Positions 33,509 through 44,400 of a stretch of DNA of 64,000 nt are shown in pieces. The stretch is taken from NCBI GenBank assembly GCA_950295325.1, contig OX485809.1, forward strand, positions 14,074,001 through 14,138,000. The letters run 5' to 3'. The position numbers and the translations under genes are program-made. How positions within the stretch are numbered: the stretch's first letter is position 1; every line of letters starts with the position of its first letter. This DNA comes from Polytrichum commune (taxonomy: Eukaryota; Streptophyta; Polytrichopsida; Polytrichales; Polytrichaceae). A model generated the notes under the pieces. The model saw only the letters and a list, made by a program, of their open reading frames with translations. It ran no database searches and had not been told where the DNA came from.

Positions 33509-35128
33509 GTGTGAAGCGGCGCTAAGTTAGGAGCAGCCCAAATGCACTAAATAAGGAGAGGTCCCATCCGATAAAGCTCAAAATTCTCATGGAACCCACC
33601 ATGAATGATTGAGCCTATCCTATAAGTTCCATGACCTAGTTCACTAATTAAGGGGTGAACATATTTGTCTTGACTTAAATCAACATAAAAGGTGGATCCA
33701 ATGAACATTTTGGTTTAAGGGTTCATACCAACATTATATAGATTTTACATTATCTCAAATTTGGTGTTTTACTGAGTTATGTGTGTGATGTAGTGATTCA
33801 AACCCTTACTTACGTTTGTGGAGTTATGGTTAAGTTACATTAACATGAAAACACATAGTGAATTGATGTCGTAAATAGTTGGATGGCCTTTTTCCATGGT
33901 CCGACTACATGGTCGGACTTCCGTGGTCATGTTTCTTAGAAAATCAATTTACAAAGCTTTTGGGCCCCTCACTAGGTGTAAACCAAATGTGGACCAGGAG
34001 GGATGAACATGCACCAAAAAGTGAATGTGTTGATTTTATAAAAATATCTGCCCCAAAGAGGTGGGTTTTAAAAAAAATCAAGTTTGACTATTCTATTGTC
34101 TTCTCTTGTCTTCATCTTAGTTTACCCCCCCCCCCCAAAAAAAAATCATTTTATTATTATAACATCATTTCTCTGCCATGGGCCCTTGCCTTTTTCTACT
34201 ATTGCACCTCAGTTGCCTCTCCCACCGCAAAACCCGTTGGACCGTGTCAGTGGATAATGTAGGCCTTAAAATATGTCTTTTGGGGACCTTGAATTCCATG
34301 GTCACTCTGACATTTTTTCCTTGATGTAAACCAAAGTGGTCCTAGGACGAGCTCAACAACCAATCACTTAATTTACAGGGCCTTGGGACAACTTCATGGT
34401 CCATGGTGTAAACATCCCTCAGGGGGGGGGGTGTGACTGCCCAAAAAGTAGAAACCACGTGAGAACAACTATAGGGTGCTTTTTATTCATTAGAAAAATG
34501 ATAGAAACTTTGGTTCTACCATAGCCTACTAAAATTGCAAAACATGCGATATATTGTAATTTAGCATAAGGGGAAACCCCCACTTTAGGTTTGAGATAGG
34601 AAGAAATTAGCATGACAAAAATAATGAAGGATTTTTTAAAAATAGAATGAGTATGTACACATATAATACATGCAAAATGGATGGAAATTGAACAACTAGG
34701 TTATGATGTGTACACTTTTCTTTCACCAATATATAGCAATGTGGATATATGCCATGCCATATTGGAGTCTTAAGTTTGCCTTCGTACAAAACAGTTGAAT
34801 CAAAATTTTATAAGTAATTTGGCATTATTTGAAATAGTCTAGGTTTTCTTTTATAATTACCTATAGGGTGTTGAATACCTGGTGAAGTTGTTTTTTTCCA
34901 CTTAAAGGGTTCCCAAAAATCCAAATGAGGAGGTAAAGAACTCCCATAAAAATACCCTTTGTACACATGTGGTTGCATAACACAAGAGGGAGTGACCTCC
35001 TTGAGAAACATCCCCTAAGGTCACCATCATAATGAAAAATTCAACTACCAACTCAAGGTCATCTTATTATTTGATTCAAAAAATTTGAGGACTTTCATTC
35101 CATGTCGTCTTGTACTCGTTCTCCTTGA
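33509..35128. other. Intergenic DNA with homopolymer tracts
   Basis: 33522-33570 repeats the ~50-bp segment at 30993. A 12-C run (34125-34136) and a 10-G run (34422-34431) occur. No exon supported. Confidence 0.45.
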
Positions 35129-35400
35129 GGGGGGGGGGGGGGGGGGACTCTTCATACCACATATGACCTAATGTGAGTGTAAGAAGGGGTATTATTTGAG
35201 GCACTAATGTACATAGTATACACAAGGGAGAGGTTTTTTAATTTTTTTTTTTTTTTCCCCTATAGTGTACACATTGAAAAGGGGTTTAAGTAAATATACA
35301 TGGTCAAAAGAGGACCCTAAGGTTTGGAGGAAAATTTTGACAAGAGATTTGTTTGTTTCACCCAATTCATGTCTTCTTCATCCATTGTTGTCATATGGTA
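35129..35400 (+). repeat. Dispersed repeat beginning with an 18-G run, pair with 28660-28910
   Basis: 18 consecutive G at 35129-35146, followed by sequence collinear with the 28.7-kb copy, which has only 'ctgggaga' at the same place. The G tract is therefore a copy-specific expansion. Confidence 0.5.
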
Positions 35401-37689
35401 ACAATCCTCAATGACCACTTTGTTTGTTGTTATTTGGGTGTGCATTTGGATGCTAGGCGTTCACAAATTGGAGACTCTTACAAATTGGATGCTCTTGGAC
35501 AACATAGGCTCCCTTGAGATTTTCTCTCTGGATCGTGGCTAAGTTACTGTGCTCTAGTCTTTGTTCGTTTGGTGCAATTGTTAAGTGACATACTATGGAT
35601 GAAATTTGTTCAACAACTTTCTCATTGCAAAGTGAAAGTGGATTTTAGATGTAATAAGGGCCTATATAAGTCATGAATTATAGATTGTCACATTTGTCAC
35701 ATTCAATTGAAAAACGTAGTACAAATACATGAATCCAATATTTAGCTTGCCATTAGTACGTATACATTTGTTTTTCTCCATAAAGTTCCCGTATACAGGG
35801 GGTAAATCTCATAGTGATACCATCAATGAAGAGTCCACCTCCCGCGCTTGTTCTTGGGATTTAGTATTTTTGAAAACTTTCATTTCCACATCATCTTGTA
35901 GTTGGTCTTGTGATTTGATAAATATTCACAAGTTTTTTTGGGTAATAATTGAATTAAATTTATTTATTTTATTATTGTTTAAAATAATTTTGTTAATAGA
36001 GAAATTTCCATGTGTTCTTATACTCATTCTTGTGATGTGATATTATTGTGAGGAATTCACAATCCCAAGTCGTCTTGCACTTATTTTTGTGATTCAATGA
36101 TGTTGAAAAACTCTTATCCTCTAACTTAGATTCTTGTTATGATATTTGTCACTGCAAAATGGTATTGTTTACATGCCAAAAAAGATTGCACCGCAATGGG
36201 GTTTCAAGTGCTTTACCACTATGTTGATTCATATGTGGGGCCATTTACGGTTGGGGTACTACTTTTGGCCGTCTAACGGAAAACGGACTTTTTTGGATAA
36301 CTTCACATGCTTGGTATGCTTAGATTTGTATTGTGAAGCATATTTTGGATCATACCTACATTTCATACTCCATATCGAGTACACTGACAAAGTTAATTTA
36401 GAAGGAATAGGGTCATCTAAGATATCCTTTAGATTCCTTAAAGGACATTCAGGAGTGCTGTCTTAATTGTTCACCTTAGGATCAAGGAATGAAAAAGACA
36501 AGAAGAATCAATCGAAACGATCCCAAATTTTTTCCTCACACTCATCGTTCAAGTGTGTACCAATAGAACCAAATATGTATTGAATAGCAATTGCCCAACT
36601 TTACATGTGGCACCAAACATGTCCAAATATACATATACTCACGGCCACACGTAAAAGGAACGTCTAGTATTAGAATTGGACAAAAAAATTTATATGAATG
36701 GACACATGACACTTTTACCAAGGTACCAAGATACATAACATGAAATAATTGACCACCAATGCACACCTAAATAGCAAAAAAATGCCACTAATGTGGCCTA
36801 GGGTTTAGGGTGATTATTAAATAATAATAAAAATCTTTCTTGATAAAGCTTATGAACTATCTACTTATTTATGTAAAGTTTATTGATCAAATAATAATAA
36901 ATCATGATAAAAACCAAGATCAATGCGACAAAGTCCTTAAGTCCTTTGTCCCAAAAGTAGTACCCCAACCATGAATGGCCCCATGTATATAATTTACTTA
37001 GTTAGAAATTTAATAGTTTAAATATATCAACTTTAGGATATTTAGTATCTCATGTTTTTAAGTATATCCAATCCTAATCAAATCATTTAAATACCATCTA
37101 ATAGAAAGATATTCTCAAGTTTTCTTGTTTTTGAATATGCTTTAAAATCGGTGATGATTGTTGTGTTAATCTTACCAAATTGGAAGCTCTTTGAATGAAA
37201 ATTGTACAATATGTTCATTAAAATTGAATGGTCATTTTTGATATGCTCATGTGCATCCATAAATCTATAATATTAGAAGGCTTTGGTTTGTAGATTATGT
37301 GACAAAATTCAAAATTAACCATTACACAAGTCATGTGATCATCTTATTCGTAGCAAATCATTTCATCCTTTTATGAACAATATTGTGATAAAAAGCTCAA
37401 TAGGATGGGGAATCCTTCATATGATCTTTCTTGTCTTGGATGGAACGGTCGAGTTTGCCGTCAATTGTTTCAACTACCCAATTGACTTGACCAATTGGCT
37501 TGTTAACCCGACTTTAATTTTATTTAATTTTTTGTTTCAAATTTCAACTTAGTTTCTATATTTTTAATTTCATCAATGTTTTGGAAGGGCAACTAAGAAA
37601 TTGACCGGTTAAGCTGACGAAGGGTAATATGATGTGCAAGTTTGATAGGTTGACTTAAATCTATCAAGTCATCTTGATGATCAACTGGA
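35401..37689. other. AT-rich intergenic DNA, no gene seen
   Basis: Short open frames only; none shows a domain or exon-like boundaries. No repeats recognised. Confidence 0.45.
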
Positions 37690-38637
37690 CTACCGTAGGT
37701 TCATAGCTGGTTCGACAGAAAATAATTCTAAAAATAGATGTCGAAAATTTTGGAATATTATTGGCATTTTTTGCCGAATATAAAATTAATTACTTTTCAA
37801 AATTTCCGAAAAGTAAGAATTTTTTACTTCTCACTAGAGTTTTACTTACAGTGGAAACATATGTGAATTTTGAAAGAGAGAAGGTGCTCCTTTTGTAATC
37901 AAGCTCACTTACATTAGTCCACAAAGAATATGGATTAAGAAGTAGCAAGACTCTAGGTGAGGCTTTTCAAATGTGTTGTACACAAATTTTTGGAGTCCAA
38001 TTGAGCATAGAAGATGAAGTTTTATAGAATTTTTTCCAACTAACAAAAGTTGAGAAATAAATCCTTCTTCCACCTCCAACAAGTTTTGTGTCAAAATAAG
38101 TCTTTATGCAAAAGATATGGACAAAACATTGCAGCCGTGTAAAGATCAAAAAATTAAAATGCATTCATAACAGTGTTTCGGAGCTCATTTGTGCATAGAA
38201 GATCAACTTTTTTGGAATTTTGTTGGTCTAAGAAAAGTTTAGAAATCAAGTAATCTTTCACCTCCAACAAATTTTATGTCATTTGAAGACTCTATGAAAA
38301 AGTTATGCGTGTTATAAAAATGAAGTCTAACTCGGTGCTTCACCTCAAAGTTTACATATCCCATATGCATTGTTGAACACAACTCCACTCTACTTGCATA
38401 AAGCACAGAGCATTCTCAACTCTTCACTCACATCTTACTTGTCATTCAATGCAAGAGAGATGTACAAGATATAAGCTTAAATAGAAGATAGAAAATGAAT
38501 TTAAGCCGAAAATTTCAAATTAAAAGAGAAAATTGCCGAAAATATGAATATACTATTTTTAGGTGCCGAACCAACTTTTTGAAATTTAATTAATTATTCG
38601 GCTAACATGTGTCGAACCAGCTATGAACCTACGGTAG
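37690..38637. mobile_element. Inverted-terminal-repeat element, 948 bp, family unknown
   Basis: Termini CTACCGTAGGTTCATAGCTG continuing GTTCGACA are perfectly mirrored at the two ends (28 bp). The interior is AT-rich with no ORF and contains a ~190-bp tandem duplication (about 37975-38100 and 38172-38285, both with 'cacctccaacaa'). No target duplication is visible, so the superfamily is open. Confidence 0.7.
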
Positions 38638-38784
38638 TTGAGTTGAATTGACCAATCAATTAGATTTTATTTTGTTTTTAAATTTTTTTTGGCTAAACAA
38701 CCTGTTGTTTGGCTTGCTTTTGTGGAGCATTTTAATTGGTCAATGTTAACCCTATGCCCGATTGGATGGACGGCATGATCAACA

Positions 38785-39129
38785 CTCGGGGGGGGGGGGG
38801 GGCAATGTGTTAAAAAGTTAAGGATATAGGTGCGAACAACCACTATTTTATAGGGGGGTATTACTTTCAATTTTTTTTTTCACATGCTATCATTATGTAA
38901 ATTTCTACTTTGGGTTAATAGAAAAATGGCTTGCATTACTTATAATTCCAAATTACCTATTATTCCATACCATATAGTACTTTAAAGATGTCCATTATCA
39001 TTTTTGATACCCTATATTACTCTTAAGTCCATTTATAATTTTTTGCCCCCATGTTTTTAAAATACCCTATCATTTGTTCGCACGTATATTGCTACTCCAA
39101 CCAATGACTACCCCCCCCCCCCCCCCGAG
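38785..39129. mobile_element. MITE with poly-G termini and 8-bp target duplication
   Basis: Left end CTC followed by 15 G; right end is 16 C followed by GAG. Flanked by identical 8-mers GATCAACA (38777-38784 and 39130-39137). Both arms also contain ATAT(A/C)GTGCGAACAA further in. 345 bp, no ORF. The 8-bp target size fits hAT-type elements, but the termini are not a known hAT consensus to my knowledge. Confidence 0.72.
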
Positions 39130-39137
39130 GATCAACA

Positions 39138-41406
39138 TGTCAGTTGCGGAGACATGATGGTGACAACCGTGACTGGAATTTCAAGGATTCGGATACATAC
39201 TATGTACGAAAAGTCTAGAAGTACAATATTGGAGAATTAAGTTAGGCATTTTCTAGCTACACAAAGGTTGTATGGTCCCCAACTCCCCATACAATTGGAT
39301 AACATATTCATGATTCATTAAACCAAGATTGTCAAACTAAACTTTGAACACATGAAGATGTTGATAGATGCGAAACTCATTTTATGTATACATACATACA
39401 TACATACATACAAATAGGTGACAATTAAATTGACCACGTAGTTTGTTAAAATAACCATAGAGATGCGTCACGCAGTCACATGACCTATCAAATTTTGATT
39501 TTTCATCGCACACATGAAGAAGACCAAGGTATCATCTTTGCTTCCTCTTTCTTTACATTTCACCTTCCAACTAGAATTGTTTATATTTTGACATGTCATG
39601 TGACCACTGACCATGCGAGACGCCTTTGTGGTTGTTTTAACCAATGTGTCTTTGGTTTAACAATCTCCTATACATATATATATTACGCCATACTCGTGTC
39701 GACTACAAATCAATACTTTGGTATAAGTGCCCTTTCACATGTAAAAGTACCTCCACATGACTAAATGGAATGTAAGTGGGGACGTCACGACAACAATGTG
39801 AGAATTGTCCTAACTGTTAGTGCTAAAAAAAGGTTATCCCAACCCCGACCAACGTCCGAAAAGTTTTTGAAGTTATTAAGGTTAATTGCCTACCTCTTTA
39901 AAAGGGCATAGGCTATTTCCCTCATGGCATAGGTTGCATCCTACAATATCAAATTTTTGTAAGTTGAAAACCTTTTGAGTTTTTAAGTTACCCATCAATT
40001 GCCCTCAAAACTAATTTTTAGTAGGTTAAAATCCTTCATATCTTTTAACGTTGTAGGCTTTAAATTCAAAATTTGAGTACTAAGTGGTATCCTTGGCAGG
40101 AATTGAACCTGGCTAAGCCCTTCACCACGTTTGAAGGCCAAGGATTAACCAACTCTTTTTTAAAGAGTTGATTATAAGTTATGAAAGGTTGCTAAAATTC
40201 AAATGAGTTTAAGGGTGAAAGTCCTCACCATCTTCTGATTCAACCTCTACTCTTCTTGCAAGATATAGCCTAAAGATATGTACTTAGGCCAACTAATTTC
40301 CCAATTTGAAGAAGGATGAATGGCTAAAATCCTCTCTTTTAAAAAATTTGTAGGCAAAATTTCCTATATGTTTTTTATCACATAGGTTGATATCCTATGT
40401 TTTTAAATTGTCCATAGGCTCTTTGTCCTACACTTTCAAAATTTTGTAGGCTAAGTCACAAATTTTGTAGGCTGCATTTGTATTAGCCTTAGGCTCTTGC
40501 CGGACGCTGACCCCGACATCTTTGTATCAGCTGTCAAGTAGATTGAGATTGGAACACCAATAAAGGTTGACCACCCTATTCCAAGAGACAACATATCCCT
40601 ATTACCGATGCTAACAAAAAGGATTGCACCAAACTCCAACACCAACAACTCAACAATTGACGTCAATAACATAAGCTTACGAAGGATCACGTGCCCACTG
40701 CAACCGCATGAACCTGCTTTTCCACCTCCAGGCAACCAAGTGGTAACTTATAGCCGATCAAGCCTTGTAGTACGCAACGAGGAAGCATTGGTCGAATATC
40801 GTGAGATATGTCACGAGCTCACGCCAAGCTCATGTTGAAGCAGCACTTGCTCGATTCCGTATGAGTGCGGTAGTTGGTATCGATCATGGGCAGCCTTTTC
40901 CACGTGGACGTGGCTCCAGAAGAAGCTCAAGAGAATGGGGCTGAATTGAATCGAATTGAATTGAATGGTGAGACGTCACCCAGCCAGGTTTGGGGACAGT
41001 CCTGGGACAGCGTCTCATGAAGGAGATGGAGATGCTCTAATTACCAAAAGCAAGCAAGGTGACATTGAGAGCTGGGCTGCACTTTGCCTGCAACTTCCAG
41101 CAATTGTGGTCCTTTCTTTTACTGAGACGCCCATAATGATCTGCTGATCCCAGAGCAGTAATTAGAGGACCTGCCTGTCAATATTACATCAGTGGTACTT
41201 GCAAACTGCAACCTGAAAGGCTGCCCCCCTTATTAAACCTGCACTGTCAGTGCAGAGTTTCAGTTCTGAGTCCTCTCATCCAGCAGCTTTTCCCATGCTT
41301 GGCTAGTTAACTTAGTATGTAAAGCGCAACTGATGTTGCGGGCTTGTGTAGTGGGTTGCATTCTCAACCTTGAGGTCTGCTGCTTGTTTTGATCCTTTCT
41401 TGCACC
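39138..41406. other. Intergenic DNA upstream of the Dabb gene
   Basis: (CATA)n microsatellite at about 39389-39411. A tRNA-like fragment on the minus strand near 40088-40160 (B-box GGTTCAATTCC after AGTTGGTTAA). An open minus-strand frame at 40451-40735 has hydrophobic stretches but no recognisable domain. A CCACGTGG-type G-box lies near 40900, about 500 bp upstream of the next gene. Confidence 0.4.
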
Positions 41407-44400
41407 ATGGCGACTTCAAGGTGGCTTGTGTGTGCTCTTCTTCTCGCGTGTGCCCTTCCTTTCGGGCAAGCTGCGAGGGGGTGGGCTTTGGAGACTCCTG
41501 CCGCTAGGAACAACACCATGGGAACGAGGTAAGCTTTTCTTTGAACCGAACTTGTGGTATCTTATGGATTTTATGTAGTTGTCTAGCAAGGTTATGAGAG
41601 GGTGCGATGGGTTTGGAGATGAAATATCTGCGTGGATAGTGTGTAGTTTTTGCCCATGTCAAGGATGTCCAACTGGTACACTCTAAATGTTTTTGGGCAT
41701 CGCCAATGCCCAAGTAGTTCATCCGAGCTGCCTGTACCGAAATTGATACAGTAGCTGTTTGCCAAGCTGCTGAGAGGGAGGGAAGGGTTTGGAGATGAAT
41801 CCTCTGCATAAATAATGTGTACCTTTTTTCTCATGTCACTGATGTCCCATTTGGTACACTCTCAATGTTTTTGAGCATCGCAGGGAGATGCTCGAGCTGC
41901 AATGCCCAAATACTACATCTGAGCTGCTTGTACCGATGGAGTTACTTAATGACTTTTGCATGTCAACCTTTAGTGTGGTGATTTGTTGGGGGTTCTGAGA
42001 AGGGGGGAAGGGTTTAGAGATGAATGTTCTGTGTGGGTGAAATCTAATGTTTGTCTCGTGTCACTGATGCCCATTTTTGGTGCACTCAAATTTTGTCGGG
42101 CATTGCAGGAAGATGCTGGAGCATGCTGTAGTATTTCAGCTGAAGACTACTGCAAACGACGACGCGAAACAGGGCATAGTGGATGGGCTTCTGAGTCTGA
42201 AGGAGTCTTGTGCTGAATGGGTGAAAACCGAGGTTACTGGTAAATTTCAGTCATCAAGCTGTTTGCTCTTTGTTTCCATGTACACCCTCTGCTTGTCATT
42301 AGGTGTGTCCTGAGGACTCTACTGACCTCAGTTGGGACCCTGTTGTCTGTCAATTTAATTACATGTTCCGAGGCCAACCATGTAGGTGGAATTATATTCA
42401 ACATGTTCTGAAGCCTTTGTACTTTCCAAACTTGTCATTGCAACCACAATTGTGGACAACGCGTTGTAACAACGATATACGCGGGCGATGCTTTCTGTAC
42501 CAAATTTTGGGGACCCTGCAACTGCCATTCTCCGACTGCATCAGCGACCACCCACCCACTTGGAGGTCGCTGGCAGCCGTAAGATGTGACCTCAGACTAA
42601 CAACCTAGCTAGATGGCATGTACATTAGACTAGTTTGGACCCATGCCGTTCCCCAACCCCACTTAATATCCCCCAACCATCCACTCAACATGCCGCCGTC
42701 GACGGCCGGTTGTTTTTGAAACTTTGGAATGGTGGTTGGGTTGCGCCCACCTGCCCTTGCTGTAGGGTGCCAAAATGTTTATATGACTATTTTGGGCTCA
42801 TACCGTCCCAGATCATTGCACCCGTGCATATGAATTGATTGTCCTAGGCCATCGCCGAATTGTCCGCATTGTGGACGGCTGGCCGTTTTGGAACTTTGGA
42901 ACGGTGACTGGGTCGGTGCCCACCCGCCCTTGCCGTAGGTTGCCAAACTGTGTATATGCTTATCCTGACTCAATATTGCCATCAGTGCAATTATTTGTCG
43001 CAGTCTTAGAGTATGAGCCATGGCTGAAACACTGTTACTCATGGTCGTCAACAGTGTCAAGTTGCTAAGAAGAGGAGCTATATATTCAACTTGCAGAGAT
43101 TTATGACAGTTTGTAATGATCTGCAGGGTATTTAATGGACCCCAGTCAAGCAAAAGGCGCATCCATAGGGCTCTACCAGCGGTTTGAGTCGTTCGCAACA
43201 CTCGACGAATATTTCTACAGCAATGCCAAAGCCGTCATGGTCAACAAATATATGGTGCCATTCATGACGGTATACATAGTTCTCACTTCCTCGTCTCTCA
43301 TTGGTGGCTAATTGATTAAACTGCTGTGGCTAAACTTTCTACGTAGTTTTGTGGCTCGATCCTTGTATCGTTCAGGGCCACTTCAGGCAGTTTCCACTGG
43401 CTATGTTCCGCAGATACAGTCAAGTATTAAAACACTCCACAAAGTATCTCCACCTCCTTCTATGTTGCTAAGTATTTCACATCTGGAATGGTGGCGTAGG
43501 GTGAAATCACATTTGATTTTGAAGTGGAGGTGGATGACGATGAGAGCGAAGCTGTACTTAAAGGAGCGGTAAGACCCTTCCTCCTTCCTCCCCAAAGATC
43601 TTCAGTTTAGGTTGTCAAAATTCTTGCAACTGCAACAGCCCATAAGAATCTACATACACATCATATCTGAAGAGATAGAACTGACGACGATAAAGCATTC
43701 TCTGCAATAAATTGACTTTCTAGTGTATTGTATCAACTGTGGGCGTCTTCCATTAAGCCTTAAACATCCGAGAGGTCCGGACTGGGCCTCTCCATGCACA
43801 AAAACGTGAAATTTGAGCTACATACTTTCATTTTTACCTAATTGTGTCAAAAGTGACCCTATCTAAATTTAACTTATTCTTCAAGTGCACACTTAAAAGT
43901 TGGTTGAATTCGTTGATGTTATTGAAGATTTAAGTTCAAATACGCAGCCTGGGTGCCCTTGGATGCATATAGATATGTTGTATTTTTTATTACCAATGTC
44001 ATGTATGAGTACATTTCGATTTTCTCCTTGACATAAGACAATGTTTAAGATAAGGTTTCAAACCCATAAATGCTTGACATGTGATTCTTGAACTTGACGA
44101 GGCCTTTATGGATTGTGCATTTAGCCATATATTTGGAACTGTGTTCTTAAGGGTTAATACCAATATTCATCTCGATGGTTTCAACATAGGCACTGAGAAA
44201 TTTGTTGCAGGCATGTAAGGATGAGGTAATCCGCATAGTTGGCATCAAGGTGAAGGAGGGCACTTCTCAACAAGATATGGATAGCATGGTCAAGTCCTTG
44301 AATGATCTCAACGACGCACCTGAGCTTAAGCCGCTGCTCACTAAAATTACTGCAGGTAAGGAGCACAATGGATGTCCTTGAACTCCTAAACTTTGATCCT

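Noticed and set aside
40451-40735. Minus-strand 95-codon frame with a hydrophobic stretch
   Set aside because: The start is not supported, no exon boundaries are convincing and I recognise no family; left as intergenic.
42303-42608. Open frame in Dabb intron 2 with a stretch like VCPEDSTDLSW that resembles an exon
   Set aside because: Exons 42109-42239 and 43127-43269 join directly in phase and give a continuous Dabb domain; including this stretch breaks the frame from the GTAAAT donor.
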